A program made the position numbers and the translations under genes. Source: Scalesia atractyloides (Eukaryota; Streptophyta; Magnoliopsida; Asterales; Asteraceae). Taken from it: a stretch of 64,000 nt of DNA. The notes beneath the pieces are model-generated. The model was not told the origin of the DNA. It saw only the letters and a program-made list of their open reading frames with translations, and ran no database searches. Positions 12,444 through 23,817 of this stretch are shown piece after piece; position 1 is the first letter of the stretch, and each line of letters opens with the position of its first letter. The DNA is taken from NCBI GenBank assembly GCA_947069175.1, contig CAMTDV010000023.1, forward strand, positions 85,632,391-85,696,390. Reading direction: 5' to 3'.

Positions 12444-12841
12444 ATGCAATCCAGCTCCGAGAAGATCTCGCCGCTTGATCTGATGAGTGCGCTTCTGATC
12501 GGCAAGCTTTTGGAGACATCGAACGCATCGGAATCAGGAGAATCGACGATTCCGCCGGCGTTAGCGATGATTTTGGAGAATCGTGACTTCATGATGATAC
12601 GACGTCGGGTGCGGTGTTGATCGGATGCGTCGTCGTTTTGGTGTAGCGGAGATCGACGACGAAGAAGTCGATGTTGAAGATGCCGGTGGTTGTGGTGCCG
12701 AAGAGAGTGGTGGAAGAGGAGGTTGATGACGGTAAGAAGAAGGTTATTGTGTTTTTTGGAACTCAAACTGGTACAGCTGAAGGTTTTGCTAAGGTGAATA
12801 GCTTCTACTAATTGGTTCTGATTCTGATGAGAAATTTCTGA

Positions 12842-13215
12842 CCGAACACTATATATACAGTACGGTGTTCGGTTTTATAATTAGCTAAATTTCGGTATTG
12901 GTACCGACGGAACATATGAACATAACGATATGGTATTTGGTTTTGAATTTATCTAAATGTGGAACAGTACTTATCTGGGACTTTTAACGGTACTGTACCG
13001 TATTGTTACAGCAATATGAACATGAACGCATACAGTAGAAATATGAACATAAAAGGTACGGTATTCAGTTTTGAATTTAGCTTAATTTCGGTATCGGATC
13101 TTTAACAGTACCTAACCATACCTTTACTAACGAACTTATGAACATACTTGTACGGTATTTGGTTTTGGTTTTAGCTAAATTTTGATATCGGTACTCTGTG
13201 GAACGCTACAATTAC
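12842..13215. repeat. Degenerate repeats in intron 1
   Basis: A TACGGTATTCGGTTTTGAATTTAGCTAAAT-type unit (given here in parts; about 100 bp period) recurs three to four times in degenerate form inside the first intron of the reductase gene. Flanking AACATATGAACATA motifs recur too. Confidence 0.5.
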
Positions 13216-14902
13216 CAATCGCATCACTACTTTATGTTATATTTTAATTTTAATTTTCAATAGTATCAGGTTTTTTAGTGTTGTTGATATGGATTATTGT
13301 TGTTTGAGGCACTTGTTGAGGAAGCTAAAGTTAGATATGAAAAGGCGGTATTTAAAGTGATTGATTTGGTGAGTGTCAGATTCTTTGATACTCTGATATG
13401 GAAGTGTAGGTTCTAAAAAGTGTTTGAACTTTACTAGTCAATTGAATCTAGAATAGTAATTGATTTAGTTTCTAAAATGTAGGATGATTATGCTGCTGAT
13501 GATGAAGAGTATGAGGAGAAACTTAAGAAGGAATCATTGGTTTTTTTCTTTTTGGCTACGTAAGTTTGCTCATTTAGTTGCTATCTTTATTTTTATATTA
13601 AATGGGAAATTTCCCTTTTTTGGAATTTTTTAAGTTATATCAATCAACATGTGGTGGACTGGTAGGTGGCTGATAAATCATCATAAATACATACTAATTA
13701 AGTTGGTACGATGGTTGGTTTGTAGATATGGAGATGGTGAGCCAACCAATAATGCAGCTAGATCATAAGTGGTTTACCGAGGTAAAATATTGTACAATTC
13801 TTGGATCGATGTTGTGGTATCTAACCGGGATTAGCTTGGTGATTTTAGAGTTTGTTGATCTATTCGTGTAGGGGGAAGAGAAAGGAGAATGGCTTATGAA
13901 GCTTCAATACGGAGTGTTTGGCCTTGGCAACCGACAATATGAACATTTTAACAAGGTAACAGTTAATGTCAGGTTGTCTGTGTTGATAGTTAAGAATGAT
14001 AACATTATAGATGTTGGGTTACATGCTACATTTATCATTTATGCTAAATTTAGTTATTTCCTTGATTTTTTATATGTAGATTGCAAAGGTGGTTGATGAT
14101 GGTCTTACTGAGCAGGGTATGTCCATATCACTCTAAATTTCTAATATTCAGCTGATACATCTTAAAACACTTCATGTGCCGCAAGTCAAAGTGGTCAACT
14201 TCATATCAGTAAACTGTCATAACTGGCTGTTTTATAAATCTACTCATTGTATTAGTACTTGTATGCACTACTTTCATCATTAAGTCTCATTTCATCAAAC
14301 ATTCAGCTCTTATGACACTGTCATCATGTTCACATTTGCCAATTTGCTTTATGTTTGTATTCAAGATGACATATCAGTTGTTAATGACAAATTATTAATT
14401 ACTTAAATTGGTATAATGCATACGGAAATAGACTGGTTTAAACTATATTAATTTGTGAATACTTATCCAGCTATCCCTTGACCTGATTTTATCCTTTAAA
14501 ACTTACAGGTGCGAAGCGGCTTGTTCATGTCGGCCTTGGAGATGATGATCAATGCATTGAAGATGACTTTACTGCATGGTATTAACTATTAAGAAACATG
14601 CACATTTCTTAAAATGATAAGTGAAAGTCATCTAGGGACACAACTGATGATTTTTTTCTAATATCTTTTGCTTGTTTAGGAAAGAGCTAGTGTGGCCTGA
14701 ATTAGATCCATTGCTTCGTGACGAGGATGACACCACTGTTGCCACTCCCTACACAGCTGCGGTTTCCGAATACCGTGTTGTGTTTCATGACAAACCAGAC
14801 ATGTTTGCCGAATATCAAAGTATGACAAATGGTCACAGTGTTCATGATGCTCAACATCCGTGCAGGTATCATATTATTTTCAATTTCCATTTTTTTTAAT
14901 TA

Positions 14903-15320
14903 GAGTGAAATGTCGTTTTCGTCCCCTGAGGTTTGGCCAGTTTTGCGACTTTTGTCCAAAGGTTTGTTTTTCCGCATCCGGATCCAAATAGTTTGAAATC
15001 TTGCCATTTTCATCTGGCTCGTTCACTCCATTTTTCTCCGTTAAGTCAGAGGTATTTCTGTCTTATTTGCTAACTTAAAGGGCATTTCAGTCTTTTTCAC
15101 TTTATGTAAAAAGACCAAATACTCTTGAAAAAGACCGAATTGCCATTTAAGTTAACAAAAAAGACGGAAATACCCCTGACTTAAGAAAAATGGATGGAGT
15201 TAACAAGCCGGATGAAAATGGCAAGATTTCATACCTTTTGGATCCAGATGCGGAAATAAAAACCTTTGGACGAAAGTCGCAAAACTGGCCAAACCTCAGG
15301 GACCATAATGGCATTTACTC
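14903..15320. mobile_element. Long-TIR MITE copy 1, intron 8, 9-bp TSD
   Basis: A 418-bp foldback element. The left arm (GAGTGAAATGTCGTTTTCGT) is mirrored by the right arm (..ATAATGGCATTTACTC), and complementarity extends for most of the element. It is flanked by the direct repeat TTTTAATTA (14894-14902 and 15321-15329). A 9-bp TSD and long TIRs fit a Mutator-derived MITE. It lies wholly in intron 8. Confidence 0.85.
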
Positions 15321-15954
15321 TTTTAATTACTTATCTTATATATTGTCTACAACTTTACATATTTTTTCTTCTTAAAGATCCAATGTGGCTGTCAAGAAGG
15401 AACTTCATACCCCTGAATCTGACCGGTCTTGCACTCATCTGGAATTTGACATCTCTAATACCGGATTATCGTAAGTTACTCTTTAATTGCATTGAATTGA
15501 TGATGGCGTACCCTGATCACATCAACCAAATTTGTATTTTTATTTCAGATATGAAACCGGGGATCACGTCGGAGTCTACTGTGAGAACCTAAGTGAAGTT
15601 GTGGATGAGGCAGAAAGATTAGTAGGTTTACCACCAGACACTTACTTCTCAGTCCACACGGATAACGAGGACGGCACACCACTTTCCGGAGCCTCTCTAC
15701 CACCTCCGTTCCCTCCATGTACTTTAAGAAAAGCATTGGCTTGCTATGCAGATGTTTTGAGTTCTCCCAAAAAGGTATATTTCCATTTGTCGACTTGTTT
15801 GTTTATAAATGGGTCAATTTGGGCTGTGTTCTATCTTAAACGGGTCAATTCTATTAACTTAACCAAAGGGGAACGGATCAAGCGGGCTGAATGTCGGCCA
15901 GTTTATTTTTTGATCGCATACACCTCTTAAATAGTTTTTATTCAACATTTATAA

Positions 15955-16359
15955 AGTAAAATGCCATTTTCATCCTGGAGGTTTAGTTTTTTTCCATCTG
16001 GACCCAAAAGGTTTGAAATCTTGTCATTTCCATCTGGCTCATCAACTCCATCCATTTTTCTCGGTTAAGTCAGGGATATTTTCGTTCCTTTTGTTAACTT
16101 AAAGGGCAATTCGGTCTTTTGAATACTTGTACATTATGCTAAATGCTTGTACGTAAAGTGAGAAAGACCGAATTGCCCTTTAAGTTAACAAAAAAGACGG
16201 AAATACCCCTGATTTAACAGAGAAAAATGGATGGAGTTTAAAGAGCCGGATGAAAATGGCAAGATTTCTAACCTTTTGGATCCAGATGCGGAAAAACAAG
16301 CCTTTGAACGTAAGTCGCAAAAATAGCCAAACTTCAGGGATGAAAATGGCATTTTACTC
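15955..16359. mobile_element. Long-TIR MITE copy 2, intron 10
   Basis: Same family as 14903-15320: AGTAAAATGCCATTTTC at the left and ATGGCATTTTACTC at the right, with the shared inner blocks about AAAGACGGAAATACCC. The TSD is too worn to call. Internal indels relative to copy 1. Confidence 0.8.
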
Positions 16360-16974
16360 AAATTCATATATTATCGCAATAGTATTGTTTTTTTGTAAAC
16401 CTAGTTAACAACTTTTGAAGGAAAGCACAATAAAGTGTAATTTTGACCTGTTTCAGCCTGAACCCGTTACTCAACCCGCATGTTTTGCCTATTTTAATTT
16501 GAAGATTTGGCTTGCTAACCTTGAATTTTTCTTCTAAATTTAAACCTGACAAGTACTTTTGTTGCCTGTGAATTTCAGTCAGCGTTGCTTGCACTAGCAG
16601 CCCATGCTACCGACCCCAGTGAAGCTGATAGACTGAAATTATTTGCATCTCCTGCTGGAAAGGTTGGGCTTCGTCTCATTATTCACAACTTTAGAAATTG
16701 GATTTGATCAATGTTTATATGCATAATATGGAGGCTGATATTATTCATTTTTTATGTTAATCATCTGCAGGATGAATATTCTCAGTGGATAGTTGCAAGC
16801 CAGAGAAGCCTTCTTGAGGTCATGGAAGCCTTCCCCTCAGCTAAACCTCCACTCGGTGTTTTCTTCACATCTGTCGCACCACGCTTACAGCCCCCGATAC
16901 TACTCTATTTCTTCATCCCCGAAGTAAGTGTAATCTGTTACCAGACCTTCATTTACATAATAAATAAATTAGAC

Positions 16975-17408
16975 AGTATAATGCCATTTTCGTCCCTGAG
17001 GTTTGTCCAGTTTTGCGACTTTCATCAAAAGGTTTGTTTTTCCGCATCTGGATCTAAAAGGTTTGAAATCTTGCCAGTTTCATCCAACTCCTTAACTCCA
17101 TCCATTTTTCTCCATTTAGTCAAGGGGTATTTCTATTTTATTTTTTGTTAACTTAAAGGGCAATTCAGTCTTTTGAATACTTGTACATTATGCGAAATGC
17201 TTGTACATAAAATGAAAAAGACCGAATTGCCTTTTAAGTTAACAAAAAAGACGGAAATACCCTTAACCGAAAAAATTGGATGGAGTTAACTAGCCGGATG
17301 AAAATGGCAAGATTTCAAACCTTTTGGATCCAAATGCGGAAAAACAAACCTTTGGACGAAAGTCGCAAAACTGGCCAGACCACAGGGATGAAAATGGCAT
17401 TTTACTCT
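16975..17408. mobile_element. Long-TIR MITE copy 3, intron 12
   Basis: Third copy of the same family, with arms ATAATGCCATTTTCGTCCC and GATGAAAATGGCATTTTAC. It is larger than copies 1 and 2 by small insertions around the TTGTACATTATGC centre, which it shares with copy 2. Confidence 0.8.
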
Positions 17409-17899
17409 AGATTATAATTCAACATTTTGAAATTAATATATTTGAAAACTACAGGATGGCACCAAATAGGATCCAAGTTACTTGTGCATTAGTTTACGAG
17501 AAAACACCAGCAGGCCGTGTCCACAAAGGTGTTTGCTCAACCTGGATGAAGGTATTACTTCATTTTCTTAACTGTTGACTATGGAGTTTGAACTTTGACT
17601 TTTTTCGTTAAAGTTATAACTTTACGGTTTGTTTTCAGAACGCTGTGCCTATGACGGAAAGCCAGGATTGCAGTTGGGCCCCTATTTATGTTAGAACATC
17701 GAACTTCAGACTGCCTTCTGATCCTAAGGTCCCGGTTATCATGATCGGCCCAGGCACAGGATTGGCTCCGTTTAGAGGTTTCCTTCAGGAAAGGTTAGCC
17801 CTGAAGGAAGCTGGAACTGAGCTCGGATCATCCGTTTTGTTCTTCGGATGCAGAAACCGCAAAGTGGTATGTTAAAACCCCTCTTTTGACAATAAGTAG

Positions 17900-18459
17900 T
17901 AGCGGTGTGCATGGTTCGGTTTTTGGTTATTGAAAACCATTCGGTTTTGGTTTTAGCAACGGTTCTGTTCGGTTTTTGGAACAAAATTACTTAAGATTCA
18001 AAAATAAAAAGTATAATCCATGATTCAAGAATGTTTCTAAGATGTTTACATTTAGGTTTTTATGTTTAACCTTTTTAATTAACTTTGTTCACATAAACAT
18101 AACTTTTAATCTATTTTTATGTTTCTCCATAGTTTTTATTAAGACATTTTCTTTTATAATACTTAGAAAATCATTTAATTTTATATGTTAAATTTTGTTA
18201 TTTCTTGTAGGCAATGGATAAATCATTTCAAAGATAGATAAAGATGTTAATGTTTTTATTATAAATACTTAACATTCAAGAATAAAACTAATAATTCTAA
18301 ATCAGTATATAACAAACATTTAAATAATGAGTTTTTAGGTTATTCGGTTCGGTACAGTTTTCAAAAAATGTAAAACCGTAACTGAACCGTAAATTTCGGT
18401 TCAGTTTTTTGTGCAGTTTGGTTTTTTCAGTTCGGTTAATCGGTTTTCTGCTCACCCTA
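17900..18459. mobile_element. hAT-type MITE in intron 14 with 8-bp TSD
   Basis: The element begins TAGCGGTGTGCA and ends TGCTCACCCTA, imperfect inverted ends. It is flanked by the exact 8-bp repeat ATAAGTAG (17892-17899 and 18460-18467). Subterminal GGTTCGGTTTTTGGTT and its complement (AACCGAA-rich) form long arms. The 8-bp TSD and TAGgGGTG-like tips are hallmarks of hAT elements. No transposase, so it is non-autonomous. Confidence 0.85.
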
Positions 18460-18555
18460 ATAAGTAGAGGTGGCAAATGGGAGGGTTGTGGTTTTGATAT
18501 CCTTTTTTGAAACCCTAAACCGTTGACCAAACCCATAACCCAAATGCTACATTAA

Positions 18556-18945
18556 TAAACTACTATATGGTCAGCTATGATTTTTAAAATTATATTCTTT
18601 CACTAATAGTTTTATTATTTAAATAAAATGCTTAACCGACTGTTGACTTTTTACCTGTCGACCATTTGGCTTGTTCTAAACTATCTTAATTAACTACTAT
18701 CTGGTCCTATGATTTTAAAAATTATATTTATTTCAATTTTCAATAATATTTTAATTCCTTAAATAAAATGATTAACCGACTGTTGACTTGCCCGGTCCTG
18801 ACTTTGTCTACACTATCTAATAAACTACTATCTGGTCAGCTATGATTTTAAAAGTTATATCATTTCAATAATTTTTAATTCCTTAAATAAAATGATCAAC
18901 TGACTGTTGACTTTCTACCGGTCAATCATTTGACTTGTTCAGCTC
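18556..18945. repeat. Three tandem copies of a ~132-bp unit in intron 14
   Basis: The unit AACTACTATCTGGTCAGCTATGATTTT ... AAATAAAATGATTAACCGACTGTTGACTT (given in two parts) starts near 18556, 18691 and 18822, with point changes and small indels. Confidence 0.75.
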
Positions 18946-20194
18946 TCTTTTTAAAACTTTTTTTAGTTCACTTATTTCACCTGATTTATTTTTAGCTATT
19001 ATTTTAATTTTATTTGTTTGACCTGTTTTGTCTTTTAGCTAAGTTTATATTTTACTTGATTGACTTGTTAGAGATAAAACCTAACGCCCATGATCGTTTA
19101 TGTTACTTCAGGATTTTATATACGAAAATGAGCTTAATAATTTTGTGGAGTCAGGTGCTCTTTCTGAGCTTATTGTTGCTTTCTCCCGCGAAGACCCTAC
19201 TAAGGAATACGTGCAACACAAGATGAGCGAGAAGGTGGGGATAACAACCATTACAGTATATATTTTTATTTTATTATTTATATGAATATTCCACCATTTT
19301 TAATTTAAATTTATGTCTGCAGGCTTCAGATATCTGGAACTTGCTTTCTGAGGGAGCTTATTTATATGTATGTGGTGACGCCAAAGGCATGGCTAAAGAC
19401 GTACATCGAACCATTCACACCATCGTGCAAGAACAGGCATGTTAAACTTTTCAGCTTAGTTAGTTATTAGTTTCATTTAATTTATATTTTTCATTTGCAT
19501 TAAATTAAATATATATTTATTTGCATTATATAAGGAGCAGGTACATTATGTGGTCGGAGTTGGTTGATATGGTGACACCATATAATTATATGGTGTTAAA
19601 TAGTTTGGGGTCCATGATACCTGTGTTTGCTAATTGCTACTTTAATTGGAAATCTAACACTGAAAAGTACATCAGTTGTGGTTCATGAAAACCGACACCC
19701 TTCTTTTGAGACATTGTGGACCACTAAGTAAAAATGACCTTTTTGTTAAGTTTGACGCTGTTCAAAATGTTACGGTTGTTGAGGGCGGTTTGGGCATTTG
19801 ACCGTATGTGGAGTCCCGAGTACTAAAAGCAGTTGTTTACTTGTTAATGGATTGAGTCGGGTGTATTTTCATCTTTCATGTGAAATAATTACTAATTAGG
19901 AAAAAAAGTTGTCAAATATGTTTCTGTCAAGCGTCAAGATGACTTGTTTTACACCGTACAAAAATATCCATCTTAACCAGAAACCATTTGGGCCTATTTT
20001 CCAACCTGCCTACTTGCCTGTTTTGCCATATTTGGATCAACCGATACGATAGAGAGCACCAAAAAATTATTTGCGAGCTCTAACTAACTAAACGGTACTT
20101 TTTTGGATTTCAGGGATCTCTAGACTCCTCAAAGCCAGAACTCTACGTGAAGGATCTTCAAATGTCGGGAAGGTACCTCCGTGATGTTTGGTAA

Positions 20195-20695
20195 TGAAAA
20201 AGCCAAAAAGTTGAAAAAAGCTTCTGTTAGCAAACTTATTCGGAAGCATAGGAGGAAAGCAGTCGATGTTTCCTATAAGAGCAGAGTGGGAAGTGTGTTC
20301 GCATTCAGTTAATTATAGCGCAATGTGTTAACAAATTCTTTTTATATTCTTTGGTGTTTTATACACGTGGTTTGGAACTTTGAATGTGTAATTTATAAGG
20401 AGATACTAATAGCTTTATACATACATATTTGGAAGCAGCAACTGTAGAAACTCAGTTGTTATGTGTGACCAAAAGCGAATGTATTTATAGTATTTGTTAT
20501 GCAACATCCTTCTCGTACCCGAGAGGCGTCTCCAAATAACCTAAATAGAGATCACGTTGATCTTCATAAAGACTTGAGACTTTAACAGCTTGTTTGCAAC
20601 TGTCAGGTTGACAATATGTTATTATTATCACCCGAACAAATTATCATACTCTCCCTGTGTCAAGAGGCGTATAGCATACATACCAAAATAGACAA
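20195..20695 (+). other. 3' UTR and downstream flank of the reductase gene
   Basis: No other gene. AT-rich sequence after the TAA stop probably holds the 3' UTR. A TTTATAGTATTTG stretch near 20485 is a weak polyadenylation-type region. Ends where the Tat-like LTR starts. Confidence 0.4.
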
Positions 20696-21134
20696 TGATG
20701 AGGTATGACCCGGCCTGTTCAACCTAGGCCGGTCAAACCTATATTTTAATAATATAGTACATGTTATTCTAGAATATTCTGATGGAAAATGCACATAAAA
20801 TATTTGTCAAATCTTTAAAGTATTAGGAAGATATGCATGATCTTCTAGATACGAATCCCCAATGCAACACTAACTCCTAAAAAAAGAAAACCCTATAACC
20901 ATCGAACAATATAAATAGGCAGCAAATCCAAGGTAAAATCATCTACACTTTTTCTCTAATACTTTACTCCTTCACACCGAGGCTTATTCTCACACTAGAG
21001 AGTTGTTACAGGAATAACCCTAATCCTGTAACGAGTCCAAACGGTGTCTTGTTTTGTAGATCCTAACTCAGACCATTGTTGTTGAAGTCACTCGTAGTCA
21101 CTCGTTGGAGATCCACCTATCAGGTTTTTCTTCA
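20696..21134 (+). repeat. 5' LTR of degenerate Tat-like gypsy element C
   Basis: The stretch begins with a TG (TGATGAGGTATGACC; exact start may be 20696 or 20699) and ends ..TTTTTCTTCA one base before a primer site. TATAAATA at 20910-20917 is a good TATA box. The downstream leader is CT-rich. The matching 3' LTR is not in the window. Confidence 0.6.
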
Positions 21135-21135
21135 T

Positions 21136-21152
21136 TGGCGCCATCCGTGAGA
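21136..21152 (+). other. Primer-binding site of element C
   Basis: TGGCGCCATCCGTGAGA follows the LTR end by one base. TGGCGCC-starting primer sites are usual for the Tat/Athila branch of plant gypsy elements. The exact tRNA cannot be named with confidence from the sequence. Confidence 0.65.
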
Positions 21153-21154
21153 CC

Positions 21155-22268
21155 ATGATTTGGGAACCTATCACCATGGCATGTGATCACAATATGATGC
21201 CTGTGATTACTAGCACCGTTTTAATGTCAGAAGGGCAGGGAAAGAACCCGGCAGCCGCCACGATGGGGGCTCCTTCCAAACTAGCAATAACCAAAACATT
21301 GAATTTGGAGTTTGATGCAGAATCACCACCAGGTTATGAAAGGTTTCCGAGGCCATCCAAAGCTAGGAAACAGGAACACCCTCAGCGGATTTACTGTCAT
21401 ACCCCTCGTAGCGAAACCGACAGTTAACCATGACAACCACGCTGTCAGCTCATCCGCTCCATTCACACCCCATAATGTGGTGCCTATCGTTACCACGCCT
21501 ATCTTTACCCCTGCGGTTTGTACCACCATACCACAATATGCAACCACAACGCAATATTATCAGCCCGCTGATCTATTTCAGTTTCCTCCGCCTTACTCGG
21601 CATCCCTAAGAGCGGCTTTATCCACGCCACCGCACTAACCGGTGATAATGCCGTCAATTGTGCACAGTGCACCTATCATGCCAGGTAACCAGGCATATAT
21701 TCCCCACTACTACTACGCTTTGCCGTATGGGTATATGCCCTCGTTCCAGCCTCAAGCGGTTTGGTTTTTCGCCCCATATGGGGGAAGTCAACCATCACTG
21801 CAGTACTCCCCTTACATGCCGTCACAACCTTGGTTCGATCCTTCGGGGCCATATCCCATAAATGATCAACCTCCACCCACAACAAGTCCACCACACCATT
21901 CTGCCAGACAGCGTCTCACCTACAATCAAGCGGAAAGAACTCATGTCAGTCAAGCTTCGGCCATTTGTGGATTTAGGAAATAACTTAGAAGCATAGCAGC
22001 ATGTCCAACCTACTAACACGGAAGAGGAAGACTTAACAAAGTTGTATAAGCTAAAGGATGCCATTTTCAGATCAAAATTCAGCAGATGCATAGCCGAGGC
22101 TCCTATTTAGGAGAAGCCCAAAATGCTGCCTATTGTGGGTAAATACGATGGCACTAATGACCCTGATGATCACATAAATCTTTTTAGGAGCACAAGAGAA
22201 ATGACCTTATGGCCTATACCACTCTGGTGCAAAATGTTTGTCCAAACGCTAGTGGGAGTTGTCCAAGT
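21155..22268 (+). pseudogene. Element C gag, N-terminal part
   Basis: Pro/Tyr-rich leader protein in shifted frames (21155-21983), an in-frame stop near 22107, then a classic gag capsid start from 22123 with KYDGTNDPDDHINLF. The frame is cut at 22268 by element A and continues in the same frame at 40869, as expected after removing A and one TSD copy. Decayed before or after the insertion. Confidence 0.8.
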
Positions 22269-23239
22269 TGTCACACCCCGACCCGCAGCGGAAAAGGTGA
22301 TCGGGGCATGATTGGGTTATCATCAAAGCTCATGACATTTATTATAACGTTTCATATTCATTATTACAATTTAAAGGGAAACATACAATCTTAATTTCAT
22401 CTTGTCCTAAACATCATTCTAGACTTCATTGTTTTCTTCTAAGGCATTTCCTATGTTTTCCTTGCTTCATCCTGTTCACCTGTATCATGTGTAAAAATGG
22501 TTTCTGGATCAACAAAAAGTTGGCGAGTGAATCCTATGAAAAGCATTTGAACAAGTTTATTGAATTGATTATAAAATAAAGTGCACAACCACATATGAGT
22601 AAATATAGATGTAAACATATTCATAAAACACTTAATATCAGATAATGCACACAAATACAATAATAAATTGTTTTGAGGCACGCGTTGCTCAACCCGTCTC
22701 TCACGAGGAACTGATGGGCCTAATGAATGAGTTTTGAGGCACGCGTTGTTCTACGAACTGATGGGCCTAATGAATGATTTGCATACAACTTGATATTTTG
22801 AAATAAATAACCACAAACAATATATACATTCTAAGTTTAGATCACAATATGGTATGGCACAAGTTTAAATAAACGAGTTAATTTTTGTGACACATGACAC
22901 ACCCAAAAACGTGTAATTAAAAAGGGGAGTTGTAAGATTCACTCACATTGGGTGCGTTCGGTTGATGATGTTGAATGCGCACGAAGTTTGATTTAACCAC
23001 GAGTGAAACTAACCTAGATAATAACATAATGGTTCGGTAAATAAGTGGATTTTATTAAATCAATTTTTGTAGGATTATTGGATATATTTTTGTGAGTTTA
23101 AGGCTATTTTATAACCTTAAAAATGTTATTTTTAAGTATTTTTAATTGATTTTTAAATAAAATAAATAAATAAAAATAATAAAAAATGTTGACTTTTTTG
23201 ACCGTTGACTTGTTGACCGGTTTTATTGTGTAATTGTGT

Positions 23240-23817
23240 GCGCCGGGTGAGGCTCGAACCCGAGACCTCCCGTTCGCGTGCACGCAGCTCTACCAACTGA
23301 GCTACGTGTCTAACCCAAAATAATTCTGTTTTTAATTATACTTATATACTATTTAGATTTTTCCAGAAATTATTTATTTTAAAAACGATTTTAATGACTC
23401 GCTCGGTGCTCTCCACAGGTCTCGAACCCGGGACCTGTGGTTTAGGTTGACACACAGTCCACCGCTGGACTGTGTGTCTAACTTGGTAAATAATCTGATT
23501 TTTATTATACTTATATACAAACTAGATAATTTCATTTCTGCCTTATATAAAAAGTTTGATAATTGCCAGAACCGGTGCGGTAGTCTGGACTCGAACTCGC
23601 AACGTGTGATTTAAACGTTCACACAGTCCACCACTGGAATGTGTGTCTATCTTGGTTATTATTCCGGTTTTTATTAAACTTAACATCTATTTGCAGTGAA
23701 TCCGGTTCAGTTTAAAAAAAGAACATTTTTATTAAGGCGAGTGTGCGTGGGACAAGGATCGAACTCGGGACGTATGCGTATTTATTTGCACACAGTCCAC
23801 CGCTGGACTGTGCGTCT
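23240..23817 (-). other. Array of four tRNA-like Pol III modules in LTR A-left
   Basis: Modules at 23240-23310, 23407-23478, 23571-23648 and 23741-23817. The first reads, on the minus strand, as a tRNA-like body with A box TAGCTCAGTTGG, a D-arm GCTC/GAGC and B box GGTTCGAGCC about 30 bp apart. The other three share a D-arm-like GTCCAGCGGTGGAC and B boxes (GGTTCGAGAC, AGTTCGAGTC, AGTTCGATCC). Each is followed within about 60 bp by a T-run. Anticodon and acceptor stems do not form well, so these are tRNA-like or SINE-like, not functional tRNA genes. Confidence 0.7.

Larger units (their letters stand above)
12444..20194 (+). pseudogene. CPR: NADPH-cytochrome P450 reductase, 17 exons, disabled
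   Basis: Exons: 12444-12793, 13309-13368, 13483-13559, 13726-13781, 13872-13955, 14080-14116, 14509-14578, 14680-14865, 15378-15470, 15549-15774, 16579-16662, 16771-16923, 17455-17551, 17639-17866, 19112-19234, 19323-19436, 20114-20194. Splice phases agree throughout, and the ancestral product would be about 707 residues, the usual plant length. The enzyme is an ER-anchored diflavin reductase that passes NADPH electrons to cytochromes P450. Visible: N-terminal anchor, FMN motif GTQTGTAEGF, FAD region, NADPH motif GPGTGLAPFRGFLQER, C-terminal YLRDVW. Lesions: 4-base loss in exon 1 near 12600 (stop at 12618), TGG to TAG at 12644 in the anchor, 2-base loss in exon 4 near 13763 (stop at 13766), extra C at 16891-16895 in exon 12 that destroys the RYYS FAD motif. 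Intron 16 has a GC donor. I infer a pseudogene. Assembly error is possible but unlikely to give all four. Confidence 0.9.

Noticed and set aside
12380..12766. 128-codon minus-strand ORF
   Set aside because: It lies opposite reductase exon 1, is a GC-rich shadow frame and has no domain.
12444..20194. Functional reductase made by alternative start or splicing
   Set aside because: A later start could avoid the exon 1 lesions, but exon 4 and exon 12 lesions still break the FMN and FAD domains and the frame is not restored.
23240..23310. Possible genuine tRNA gene on the minus strand
   Set aside because: A box, D-arm and B box are good, but the acceptor and anticodon stems do not pair and the T-stem is weak. 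The same sequence recurs in all four LTRs. Kept as tRNA-like, not as a tRNA gene.
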